The notes beneath the pieces were generated by a model that saw only the letters and a list, made by a program, of their open reading frames with translations, was not told the origin of the DNA and did not search any database. Shown here piece after piece: positions 1 to 7,134 of a stretch of DNA of 14,001 nt (positions are counted from its first letter, which is position 1; each line of letters begins with the position of its first letter). A program made the translations under genes and the position numbers. This stretch comes from Leptolyngbya sp. SIO4C5 (lineage in GTDB: Bacteria > Cyanobacteriota > Cyanobacteriia > Phormidesmidales > Phormidesmidaceae), in the NCBI GenBank assembly GCA_010671965.1, contig JAAHIC010000039.1:1-14001 (forward strand), read 5' to 3'.

Positions 1-2
1 GG

Positions 3-2030
3 CGCGAGCATCCCAAGTACGGCCCGCAGTTCCAGGTGGCTCAATATCGGGAAACTAAACCCGCGACGCTGACGGGCATCGAGAAGTATCTAGGCAGCGG
101 ACTGATCAAAGGGGTTGGCCCGGTGACCGCTAGGCGCATTGTGGCTCACTTCCAACTTGATACTTTAGACATCATCGAGCATCAGATTGAGCGGCTGATA
201 GAGGTGCCAGGGATAGCTAAGAAGCGGATAAAGCTGATTCAAGTGGCTTGGCAAACGCAGAAGGCGATCAAAGAGGTGATGCTGTTTTTGCAGGGGCACG
301 GCGTCTCTACCACCTACGCCGTCAAGATCTACAAGCAGTATGGTGATGAGTCGATCGCCAAAGTGACCGAAAACCCTTATCAGCTTGCCACCGATGTCTA
401 CGGCATTGGCTTTGTGACTGCTGATGCGATCGCCCGCAATCTGGGCATCGCGCCGAACTCAGAGTTTCGCTACCGGGCAGGCATCTTGCATGTGCTCAGC
501 GAAGCTGCCGAGGAAGGCCACTGCTTTCTGCCGCAGCCAGAGCTAGTGGAGCGCACCGCAGCGCGGCTAGCATTGCCAGAACACCGAGCTGCGCCAGAAG
601 ACATCCTATCGCTGACGACCGAGATGGCCATAGACGCGGATCTGATGCTGCAGGGCGGCAGCGGTGAATTTCAAGGTCAGTTTCTCTGTTATGCTCCCCC
701 CTTCTTCCATGCTGAGCAGGGACTGACCAACCGAGTCAAGCATCTGCTGAGTCAAGCGCTCTTTGTCGATGTGCCGCGCGTAGAGCGCTGGATTGATCGC
801 TTTAGCGCCAAGACAAAGCTACAGCTATCGGAGCAGCAGCGACAGGCAGTGGTGATGGCAGCCTCGCAGCGGCTGCTGATTCTCACCGGCGGTCCTGGTG
901 TGGGCAAGTCGTTCACCTGTCGCACCATCGTGGCGCTGTGGCAGGCGATGGGCAAGACGATTGAGCTAGCCTCTCCCACCGGACGAGCCGCCCAGCGCCT
1001 CAGTGAGCTGACAGGTCAGCCCGCTCGGACAATTCACCGTCTGCTGGAGTTTGACCCCAAGCAGATGAAATTCAAGCGCGACTTAGAGAATCCGATACCT
1101 GCCGATGCCATCGTGGTAGACGAAGCTTCGATGCTGGATCTGTTTCTGGCCAACTCGCTATTCAAGGCGATCGCGCCGCAGACGCAGCTATTGTTCGTGG
1201 GCGATATCGACCAGCTGCCAAGCGTGGGGCCAGGGTCAGTGCTGCAAGACTTGATCGCCTCTGAGCAGATTCCGGTAGTGCGGCTGACGCAGGTGTTCCG
1301 GCAGGTGCAGGCATCGGCGATTATCACCAACGCTCACCGCATCAATCAGGGACACTTCCTGCAGCTAGAGCCAGTGACCAATCAGCCGCGCAGTGACTTT
1401 CTCTGGTTCGAGGCAGCCGAGCCAGCGCACGGTGTCACCGCCATCGAGGATGTGATCACCCATCTGATACCAACACTAGGCTTTGAACCCGCGAAAGACG
1501 TACAAGTACTCTGCCCGATGAGCCGAGGCGATGTAGGGACACGTCAGCTCAACCAAACGCTGCAGCAGTTGCTGAATCCACCTAGCCTCGCCAAAGCCGA
1601 AATTGTCAGGGCCGGGATGACGCTGCGAGAGGGCGACCGCATATTGCAGCAGAAGAACGACTACGACCGCGAAGTCTTCAACGGCGACCTGGGGGTGCTC
1701 ACCGCGATAGATGTTGAAGAAGCAGAAGTGATGGCTCAATTTGGCGATCGCCGGGTGAGCTACGACTACGCCGACCTGAACGAAATCACGCTGGCGTTTG
1801 CCACGACGATTCACAAGTCTCAGGGCAGTGAGTATCCAGTGGTGATTCTGCCAGTCTTCATGCAGCACTATGTGATGCTATCGCGCAACCTGCTCTATAC
1901 GGGGGTGACGCGGGCCAAGCAATGGGTCATTCTGGTGGGAGCGCAGAAGGCGATCGCGCTGGCCGTGAAGCAAATCAAGTCGCAGCAGCGCTATACGAGA
2001 TTGGCGTACCGTTTACGTTTAGATGCTTAG
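3..2030 (+). CDS. recD2: RecD2-type ATP-dependent DNA helicase, 5' end outside the window
   Basis: This is a superfamily 1B 5'-3' DNA helicase of the RecD2 (RecD/TraA) type, a cytoplasmic enzyme linked to DNA repair and replication-fork handling. The frame is open from base 3, and the residues before the GTG at 36 (HPKYGPQF) match the conserved RecD2 N-terminal region, so that GTG is not the true start and the gene begins upstream. Counting from 36, helix-hairpin-helix segments lie at about residues 12-130 (GSGLIKGVGPVTARR, VPGIAKKR, VYGIGFVTADAIA). Walker A (GGPGVGKS) is near 285, motif II (VDEAS) near 360, motif III (VGDIDQLPSVGPGS) near 390, and the C-terminal UvrD-like motifs TIHKSQGSEYP near 591 and YTGVTRAK near 625. 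No key motif is missing. It carries HIP1 sites at 426, 1167, 1744 and 1950, as expected for resident chromosome. The family assignment is firm; the exact cellular role is not shown by the sequence. Confidence 0.93.
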   Translation, partial: REHPKYGPQFQVAQYRETKPATLTGIEKYLGSGLIKGVGPVTARRIVAHFQLDTLDIIEHQIERLIEVPGIAKKRIKLIQVAWQTQKAIKEVMLFLQGHGVSTTYAVKIYKQYGDESIAKVTENPYQLATDVYGIGFVTADAIARNLGIAPNSEFRYRAGILHVLSEAAEEGHCFLPQPELVERTAARLALPEHRAAPEDILSLTTEMAIDADLMLQGGSGEFQGQFLCYAPPFFHAEQGLTNRVKHLLSQALFVDVPRVERWIDRFSAKTKLQLSEQQRQAVVMAASQRLLILTGGPGVGKSFTCRTIVALWQAMGKTIELASPTGRAAQRLSELTGQPARTIHRLLEFDPKQMKFKRDLENPIPADAIVVDEASMLDLFLANSLFKAIAPQTQLLFVGDIDQLPSVGPGSVLQDLIASEQIPVVRLTQVFRQVQASAIITNAHRINQGHFLQLEPVTNQPRSDFLWFEAAEPAHGVTAIEDVITHLIPTLGFEPAKDVQVLCPMSRGDVGTRQLNQTLQQLLNPPSLAKAEIVRAGMTLREGDRILQQKNDYDREVFNGDLGVLTAIDVEEAEVMAQFGDRRVSYDYADLNEITLAFATTIHKSQGSEYPVVILPVFMQHYVMLSRNLLYTGVTRAKQWVILVGAQKAIALAVKQIKSQQRYTRLAYRLRLDA

Positions 2031-2218
2031 CGGTAGTTGGCCGATGCTGAACTCCATCTTTGCTAAAAAGAATCGTTCGTGTAAGTTTTTGTGTAATCAA
2101 GCTGCGATCGCAGGGTAGTCTACCTGTGGAATATTGTTCCTACAGGCTGTATCGATATGAATGCGGGATTGACTTCCATAAGAGAGACAGACTACTCAGA
2201 AATTTCACCTTTGACGGC

Positions 2219-2224
2219 TATACT
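2219..2224 (+). promoter_or_regulatory. possible -10 box for the DUF2949 gene
   Basis: The gap 2031-2258 between the helicase and the DUF2949 gene shows no convincing coding sequence or hairpin terminator. It contains one HIP1 site (2104-2111) and TATACT at 2219-2224, one mismatch from the consensus -10 box, about 35 bases before the ATG. No good -35 box sits at the right distance, so this is a weak guess. Confidence 0.22.
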
Positions 2225-2258
2225 ACGCCCAGCAAGCTGTAACAGGCAGGAAGATGCG

Positions 2259-2450
2259 ATGAGTCAGCAGGCCCAGCTAGTCGAATATCTGCAACGAGAA
2301 CTGGCGGTTCCGTCAGAAGCGATTGCTTTGGGACTGCGGCAGTCGGCTGCGATGCCAAATCTACTGCCGATGGTGCTGTGGCAGTATGGGCTGGTGACAA
2401 CGGCTCAGCTAGAGCAGATCTTTGACTGGTTGGAAGCGAGGGTAAGTTAG
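2259..2450 (+). CDS. DUF2949 family small protein (63 aa)
   Basis: This is a small hypothetical protein that I recognise as DUF2949, a family of about 60 residues known mainly from cyanobacteria and without an assigned function. The core LVEYLQRELAVP, the middle NLLPMVLWQYGLVTTAQLEQ and the end IFDWLE match my memory of the family across its full length. I chose the ATG at 2259 over a longer open frame from 2157. An AGGAAG ribosome-binding sequence lies at 2248-2253, just upstream, and the family starts near this residue. The protein is acidic and probably helical, with no signal peptide or membrane segment. The gene follows the RecD2-type helicase after 228 bases, and nothing links the two functionally. 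Its frame is intact, unlike the Uma2 remnant directly downstream. Confidence 0.82.
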   Translation: MSQQAQLVEYLQRELAVPSEAIALGLRQSAAMPNLLPMVLWQYGLVTTAQLEQIFDWLEARVS

Positions 2451-2482
2451 ATTGGACAGGAGTGGGTCGCAGGAATTAAATT

Positions 2483-2659
2483 ATGGTTCAAACTGTCGCA
2501 AGCCCTGATGTTTTATATCCTGATGCCGACGGTCAACCAATGGCAGACAACACTAAGCAGTACCGTTGGATTGTGCGTCTGGTGACTAATCTGAGGCAGC
2601 TGCTCAAAGATAAAACTGCTTTTGTAGCAGGTGACTTGCTTTTGTCCGGTCAAGGTAGA
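2483..2659 (+). pseudogene. Uma2 family (DUF820) N-terminal remnant, cut by an insertion sequence
   Basis: The first ~57 codons resemble the start of cyanobacterial Uma2-family proteins, a PD-(D/E)XK nuclease-fold family, with the hallmarks YPDADGQPMADNTKQYRWIV and FVAGDLL. The family normally runs to about 190-250 residues, so most of the protein, including the catalytic core, is missing. The frame now runs into the insertion sequence and stops at 2716 on transposon-derived residues. The gene appears to have been broken before the insertion. Joining 2659 to 4942 gives an immediate TAA in the Uma2 frame (GGT AGA TAA). The residues expected after GDLL (WYPV in relatives) are only approximated in the +1 frame (CCG GTC), which suggests a small frameshifting deletion near 2640-2646. 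I see no Uma2 C-terminal half after 4942. The family call is fairly confident; the order of events is inference. Confidence 0.75.
2652..2659 (+). repeat. left target-site duplication of the outer insertion sequence
   Basis: AAGGTAGA lies directly before the left inverted repeat and matches 4934-4941 exactly. It marks a real transposition event into the Uma2 remnant. Confidence 0.85.
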
Positions 2660-2677
2660 CAGCAATTCTCATTTTGG
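2660..2677 (+). repeat. left terminal inverted repeat of the outer insertion sequence
   Basis: CAGCAATTCTCATTTTGG is an 18-of-18 inverted match to 4915-4932. Similarity falls off inside these 18 bases. Confidence 0.9.
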
Positions 2678-3157
2678 CGAAAAGTTGTTCAAGCTCCAGG
2701 AATGCCGGTATGGTAATGACATCTGAGCAACCCAAGAGAGCCAGAACTGGTGAAAGAACGGGGATTGTTTGACACGTTAGTCGGGTCGTTTCGCCAACGG
2801 TTGTCGTCGCTACCAGACAATCGCACCGGTAAAAATACCCGTTACGGGATGGAGGATGCCGCGTTAAGCGCGTTTAGCGTTTTTTTTACCCAAACGCCGT
2901 CCTTTCTGGCCTATCAGCGCAAGATGGCAGATAGCAAGGGAAAAAGTAACGCTCAAAGTCTGTTTGGGGTGCATCAGATTCCGAGTGACAACCAGATTCG
3001 AAACTTGCTGGACGGAGTTGCCCCCGAGCAGGTGTTTCCGGTGTTTGAGGAAATCCTGCAGGTGTTGAACGAGCAAGGTCAGTTGGATGGGTTCCGCTCG
3101 GTGTCAGAGACGCTTTTGGTGGCGATGGATGGCACGGAATACTTCAGTTCGACCCAA

Positions 3158-3165
3158 CTCTGCTG
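3158..3165 (+). repeat. left target-site duplication of IS1
   Basis: CTCTGCTG lies immediately before the IS1 end and is repeated exactly at 4011-4018. Eight bases is within the usual IS1 range of 8-9. Confidence 0.92.
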
Positions 3166-4010
3166 GGTAGTGCTTTTTAGTAAAGGACAGAGGAAATAGC
3201 TGGATGGCCCGATTCGATGAGTCGTTTTCTGATTAAGCGATTGTATTCGTGGATGAACGTCCAGATCGCGCCAATATGGTTTTCTAGCTTCTTTGAGAAC
3301 GACAGGGTCTTTCTGACTAATCGCGATACCCGCTGTCGCATCGTGTTGTTCAACCGCTCGATATAGCTCGTCAACCCGCTCTCTTTGCCGACTACCACGT
3401 GGCGCTTGCTCGGAATAACGGTTTCATAGGCCTCCCAATAGTCGGTGTAGACTTTGGCGCATTGTCGGTAGACCGCCGGTAGCGACTGCCATAACTGCCG
3501 GGCTGATACTCTCGAACGGTCGCCGACATGACAGGCGATAATTTCTCGGGTGTCTACATCGATGGCTAACCAGACCCACTGCTTATTGCCCTTGTCATCG
3601 ACAAACGACCACAACTCATCCATCTGTACCGTCAGCTTACCCTTGGCCTTAGGGATAACCGGCGCGGTTCGGACCACCTGGGCATAAGCGTTGTTGACGT
3701 GCTCCTGGAGCCACCTCTGGCAGACCTGAGTGACTCGGGCAATACCGGCTAAGGGAATCTTCTCCAATAGAAGTAAGGTGACGAGACCGATAGTGTCTTT
3801 GTCTTTGGGTTTCCATTGCGGGTCTTCGACGAACTGACGTCCACAGTCTCGGCACTTGTAGTTTTGCTTGCCCCGGCGCGTTGTACCGTTCTTTGAGATG
3901 TCGTGGGAGCCGCAGGTGGGGCAGGTCATCTCGATCGCCATCGCGCTCATGCCTCAGAACACGGTAGATAGGTCACCTTTATTCTCTATCCTTTACATTA
4001 GTGGACTACC
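3166..4010 (-). mobile_element. IS1 family insertion sequence, complete
   Basis: This is an 845-bp element inserted inside the outer transposase gene, opposite to its direction. Its ends start GGTAGT on both sides. The imperfect inverted repeats match at 20 of the first 27 positions, with a shared GTAAAGGA block at positions 15-22. Both ends abut the 8-bp direct repeat CTCTGCTG. The single transposase gene is intact, so this element could be active. The precise flanks and undamaged gene suggest that it arrived more recently than its host element. Confidence 0.95.
3177..3950 (-). CDS. IS1 family transposase, single open frame (257 aa)
   Basis: This DDE transposase moves the IS1 element that encodes it. 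The N-terminus has a zinc finger (CPTC at residues 10-13 and CRDC at 33-36), corresponding to the DNA-binding InsA part of classical IS1. The catalytic half has MDELWSFVDD with Asp111, YTDYWEAY with Asp170 and ERLNNTMRQRVSRLVRK with Glu198, a plausible DDE set with the basic stretch typical of IS1 after the glutamate. In the enterobacterial IS1, InsA and InsB are joined by programmed -1 frameshifting; here both halves are read in one frame. The TAA stop lies inside the left inverted repeat, as in compact IS elements. The ATG at 3950 is the longest choice; ATGs at 3941 and 3929 are alternatives that still keep the zinc finger. Confidence 0.93.
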   Translation of the reverse strand: MSAMAIEMTCPTCGSHDISKNGTTRRGKQNYKCRDCGRQFVEDPQWKPKDKDTIGLVTLLLLEKIPLAGIARVTQVCQRWLQEHVNNAYAQVVRTAPVIPKAKGKLTVQMDELWSFVDDKGNKQWVWLAIDVDTREIIACHVGDRSRVSARQLWQSLPAVYRQCAKVYTDYWEAYETVIPSKRHVVVGKESGLTSYIERLNNTMRQRVSRLVRKTLSFSKKLENHIGAIWTFIHEYNRLIRKRLIESGHPAISSVLY

Positions 4011-4018
4011 CTCTGCTG
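4011..4018 (+). repeat. right target-site duplication of IS1
   Basis: CTCTGCTG is identical to 3158-3165. Coding of the interrupted transposase resumes directly after it. Confidence 0.92.
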
Positions 4019-4914
4019 TCCGCAGTGCTCAACCCGCACCTTGAGGTCCGGGGACACCCATTACTTCCATAGCGTGGTCACCCCGGTCATCGTCTGTCCG
4101 GGGCAGACCCAAGTGATTCCGTTGGTGCCTGAGTTTGTCCGACCGCAAGATGGCCACGACAAACAAGACTGTGAGAATGTGGCGGCCAAACGGTGGCTAA
4201 CCCAGCATGGAGAACGCTTCAGCCGCTTGAAGGTGACCCTGCTGGGCGATGACCTGTATTGCCACCAACCGCTATGCCAGCAACTGGTAGACCACCAGTT
4301 GAACTTTATCCTGGTCTGTCGCCCGGACTCACACCCCACTCTCTATGACCATCTGGAGGGGATTGACCTGCCGACAGTGATTTTTAAACGGTGGACTGGA
4401 ACCGTTGAAGAGACCTGGACCTACCGCTATCTCAATGGGGTGCCTCTCAGAGATGGAGAGGATGCACTATTGGTGAATTGGTGTGAAGTCACCGTCAGCC
4501 GTCCGGACGGTCGGGTGACCTACCACAATGCTTTCGTCCCCCGATACCCCATCACCGATGACACCGTGGCCGAGATGGTTCAAGCCGGGCGGACCCGGTG
4601 GAAGGTTGAAAACGAGAATAACAACACCCTCAAGACGAAAGGCTACAACCTGGAACACAATTTCGGCCATGGCTAACAGCATCTCGCTTCCTTGCTCGCC
4701 ACCCTCAACATCTTGGCCTTCCTCTTCCATACCGTGCTGGATTTGCTCGACCAGAAGTACAAACTGTTGCGCGCGCACCTGCCCACCCGCAAGACCTTCT
4801 TTGAGGATCTGCGGGCCTTAACCCGGTACTTGTATTTCGATAGTTGGGATCATCTGCTCACCTTCATGCTCCAGGGACTTGAGCTAGAGATTCCACCCAA
4901 TAGCAGTTGAATTT

Positions 4915-4932
4915 CCAAAATGAGAATTGCTG
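4915..4932 (+). repeat. right terminal inverted repeat of the outer insertion sequence
   Basis: CCAAAATGAGAATTGCTG is the exact reverse complement of 2660-2677. If the target duplication is AAGGTAGA, one extra A at 4933 belongs to the element end. Confidence 0.9.
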
Positions 4933-4933
4933 A

Positions 4934-4941
4934 AAGGTAGA
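4934..4941 (+). repeat. right target-site duplication of the outer insertion sequence
   Basis: AAGGTAGA is identical to 2652-2659. The 147 bases from here to the next gene show no coding signal, no clear terminator hairpin and no recognisable remainder of the Uma2 gene. Confidence 0.85.
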
Positions 4942-5088
4942 TAAGCCGCTTGTGCCACGCAAGCTTCTGTGTGATTGTGGTATTGAGTCGTCCAGCGGTC
5001 AATTGTGGTAGCTATAAGCAAAGGAAGTGGGATTTTATACCCTGACTTTATTTTTGCGACAGAACCAAAATTTGTTTTATGAGACAAA

Positions 5089-7134
5089 TTAGTTGTGGGA
5101 CTTAAGCAAGCCTTCCAGAAACTGAGTTGGCTGATCGGTCCAGCAGAGATAAGCAAAATCGCGGGCACGGGTAATAGTGACGTATAGCAGATGCCGCTCA
5201 CGCTCCATCGCCTCTCCGAAGGCATCTTCATCCTCTAGATTATCAAATACTTTTGGAAACGGCAGTTTGTCGTCGGATAGCTGAATCGCAAAGACAGCTT
5301 TGAACTCAAGTCCTTTGGCTCGATGCATGGTGCCCAAACGCACTGCACTTACTGTTGCATTCTCCTGCTCATCAAGGTTAATAGCAGGGAGTTGAAGCTT
5401 TTCGAGCTGTTTTTGCACAGGTTTCAGAAGATATTTCACCCTAGCAAAGACGCCAATTTCTTCTAGCAGTACCCCTCGCTCACTGAGACGCTGAATTTCT
5501 TGTGCCACAAACTGTGTTTGCTGTTCCTGAGTATCAGTTGCTTTTAGGAGGGGCTCTGGCCTTTGCAGAAGACTGATTGTTCCCTTGCGGCTCTCACGGA
5601 TCCCATCAAGATCATCACTTTCTAGCTCTGAAATGCGGTCAGCAAAGCGTCTAATTTGCTCGGTCGTACGATAGTTGATTTTAAGCGTTCTAGAACGTCC
5701 CTGAACATTGATTCCTAGGGACTTAAGAGTGAATTTACCTCGGTAAATTCGCTGTCCCCCATCACCAACCAACATGAGGCGATTGTCTCCTTCTCCAGCG
5801 AGGGTGGCTAAGAACTTAAGTTCCTGAGGGCGTAAATCTTGCACTTCATCCACAATTACGGCATCAAACAGGCTTTGCCCTTGGCCAGACAGTAAAACGT
5901 CGGTAGCACGCCGAAAATAATGACCCCAATCAAATTTATGTTCGCTAGAGAGGTGAGTGATCACCTTGTCGAGGACCGTCCAAACTTGTTTGCGATCGCG
6001 CACGCTGAGCGGCGTTCCGCGTCCTTTTCGGCTTACCGAGCGATACTCATCCCAGCTGAGGATGCCATAGGTTTGAATGACCAGCTGCCATTCCTGCCAG
6101 AGTCCTGAAACATCTAGCGGACAGTCCTCGGTGCAGTAGAGTTCGATGAGATGCTGGATTTCTTTTTCATGGGGAACTCTTCCCCCCTGTTTGGCTTTGC
6201 CCAGAATCGAGCCCGCCTGGCCGGCAACAGTTAAAACAGTAATCTGATCGAGTTCTTCCGGGGTGCAGAGTAGCTGCAAATTGTGCTTCAAATTATCGCA
6301 AAGGGTTTTGACAAAGGTGGTGACAAAAACCTGCTTACCCTGCTGAGCCAAATATCGGGCTCGATGGAGAGCGACAACCGTTTTACCGGTTCCAGCAGAC
6401 CCAGTCACTTTAGCAGGCCCCTTAAACTCTCCTGTTACCAGCTTTCGTTGGGAAGGATGCAAAAAGCCAATCCAGGTAGCCAGGGGCGCTTGTAGCATGC
6501 GCTCCAGTTCGCTCGAATTTTTAACGGTGATGAAGCGGCGTTGGGTATCAGTATTTTCGATGATGGATTGTGTGAGTTGGGTGCTAGGTGGGGTGACTAA
6601 CTCACCGGCAGCGAGAGCTAACAAGCGCTCTGTCACCTCTTCCGGCAACTCTTCAATGATGTTAAGCAAGTCATCTTCGGTAATGAGCTGTCTGAGGACG
6701 GGCAACCAATCTTCGGGAACGCCGAGGCTAAGCAGATACTCGTCTTCAAAAGCATCGAGAAGGCCAATCTGCCAGGATTGGCGTTGGGGGACCACTTCTT
6801 GCACCGATTTAATGACCTTGACGACCTGCAACGCGCCGGTGCGAGGGTTGAACTCAACTTTACGGTTAGTGGCCCAATTGTAGGCATCGTCATGATGTCC
6901 CGCGTGCAGCAACGCCCAGGTATCGCCGTCTTTGTAGACGATCGCTCGCAATTCCTGAGTGATGCGGGCTGACCATAAGTTGTCATTCTTAGTTTTCGTA
7001 ACCCGCTCTAAGCTCAGCCCCGGCTGAGCGGGATTGTCCTGGAACTTGAGAATGAAGTCATTGGCTCGCTTGATCTCATTGCCAGTCAGGTTGCCTAAAG
7101 CTTGGAAAAGAGATTTGCATAGGAGAACATTCAT
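5089..7134 (-). CDS. UvrD/Rep-like helicase with N-terminal RelE/ParE-like domain (681 aa)
   Basis: This is a superfamily 1A helicase, expected to unwind or translocate on DNA using ATP. Residues 1 to about 100 look like a RelE/ParE-toxin fold: helices, then LSLERVTKTKNDNLWSARI, ELRAIVYKDGDTWALLHAGH and HDDAYNWA. About 100 helical residues follow. The helicase motifs are a Q-like HPSQRKLV (226-233), Walker A GSAGTGKT (245-252), motif II VDEVQD (about 428-433), motif III LVGDGGQRIYRG (about 450-461), motif IV INYRTTEQI (about 480), motif V GTMHRAKGLEFKAV (about 605) and motif VI YVTITRARDF (about 652). All key residues are present. The start ATG overlaps the stop of the giant helicase gene (ATGA at 7131-7134), so the two are probably translationally coupled. 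Whether the RelE-like part is a nuclease or only a binding module cannot be told here. It is probably a component of the upstream operon's system. Confidence 0.88.
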   Translation of the reverse strand: MNVLLCKSLFQALGNLTGNEIKRANDFILKFQDNPAQPGLSLERVTKTKNDNLWSARITQELRAIVYKDGDTWALLHAGHHDDAYNWATNRKVEFNPRTGALQVVKVIKSVQEVVPQRQSWQIGLLDAFEDEYLLSLGVPEDWLPVLRQLITEDDLLNIIEELPEEVTERLLALAAGELVTPPSTQLTQSIIENTDTQRRFITVKNSSELERMLQAPLATWIGFLHPSQRKLVTGEFKGPAKVTGSAGTGKTVVALHRARYLAQQGKQVFVTTFVKTLCDNLKHNLQLLCTPEELDQITVLTVAGQAGSILGKAKQGGRVPHEKEIQHLIELYCTEDCPLDVSGLWQEWQLVIQTYGILSWDEYRSVSRKGRGTPLSVRDRKQVWTVLDKVITHLSSEHKFDWGHYFRRATDVLLSGQGQSLFDAVIVDEVQDLRPQELKFLATLAGEGDNRLMLVGDGGQRIYRGKFTLKSLGINVQGRSRTLKINYRTTEQIRRFADRISELESDDLDGIRESRKGTISLLQRPEPLLKATDTQEQQTQFVAQEIQRLSERGVLLEEIGVFARVKYLLKPVQKQLEKLQLPAINLDEQENATVSAVRLGTMHRAKGLEFKAVFAIQLSDDKLPFPKVFDNLEDEDAFGEAMERERHLLYVTITRARDFAYLCWTDQPTQFLEGLLKSHN

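Larger units (their letters stand above)
2750..4910 (+). pseudogene. ISNCY-like DDE transposase, split by IS1 and carrying a nonsense codon
   Basis: This is a transposase of the outer insertion sequence, in three readable pieces: 2750-3165, 4019-4673 and 4677-4910. Removing 3166-4018 (IS1 plus one target copy) joins TQLC to CPQCSTRTLRSGDTHYFHS in one frame, giving a protein of about 435 residues from the GTG at 2750. Likely DDE positions are the aspartate in VAMDGTEYF, an aspartate in LLGDDLYCHQ and a glutamate in WKVENENNNTLK. A CPQC zinc-like motif lies at the IS1 insertion point. Further downstream, GHG-stop-QHLASLL replaces what relatives have as GHGKQHL: TAA at 4674-4676, one base from a lysine codon AAA. 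The frame then stays open to TGA at 4908-4910. The gene is therefore dead by two independent lesions. The GTG start is the best available choice, since an in-frame TGA at 2717-2719 lies upstream. Confidence 0.9.
2660..4933 (+). mobile_element. ISNCY-like insertion sequence, itself interrupted by IS1
   Basis: This is a complete but inactivated insertion sequence. Its ends are an 18-bp perfect inverted repeat, CAGCAATTCTCATTTTGG at 2660-2677 and its complement at 4915-4932. The direct repeat AAGGTAGA flanks it at 2652-2659 and 4934-4941, an 8-bp target duplication. Without the nested IS1 (845 bp) and its extra target copy (8 bp), the element would be about 1.42 kb with one transposase gene filling most of it. 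From memory, the transposase resembles proteins annotated as ISNCY (not classified yet) family; the subgroup is uncertain. It sits in a Uma2 remnant and contains no HIP1 site. Confidence 0.88.

Noticed and set aside
36..38. GTG at 36 as the start of the RecD2-type helicase
   Set aside because: The frame is open to the window edge, and the residues before it match the conserved RecD2 N-terminal region, so the gene is cut by the window.
1476..1868. 130-codon minus-strand frame inside the RecD2-type helicase gene
   Set aside because: It is antisense to strongly conserved helicase motifs, with no start signal of its own.
2060..2242. 60-codon frame between the helicase and the DUF2949 gene
   Set aside because: No ribosome-binding site, irregular composition rich in arginine, tyrosine and cysteine, and no family resemblance.
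2157..2258. 34-codon N-terminal extension of the DUF2949 gene
   Set aside because: The family starts near the ATG at 2259, which has AGGAAG just upstream; the extension has no protein-like pattern.
4467..4778. Minus-strand frame across the end of the outer transposase
   Set aside because: It runs opposite to a recognisable transposase reading and spans its nonsense codon; a shadow only.
5031..5088. Rho-independent terminator after the RelE-UvrD gene
   Set aside because: The minus-strand sequence after the stop is AT-rich but has no GC-rich stem followed by a T run, so no terminator is claimed.
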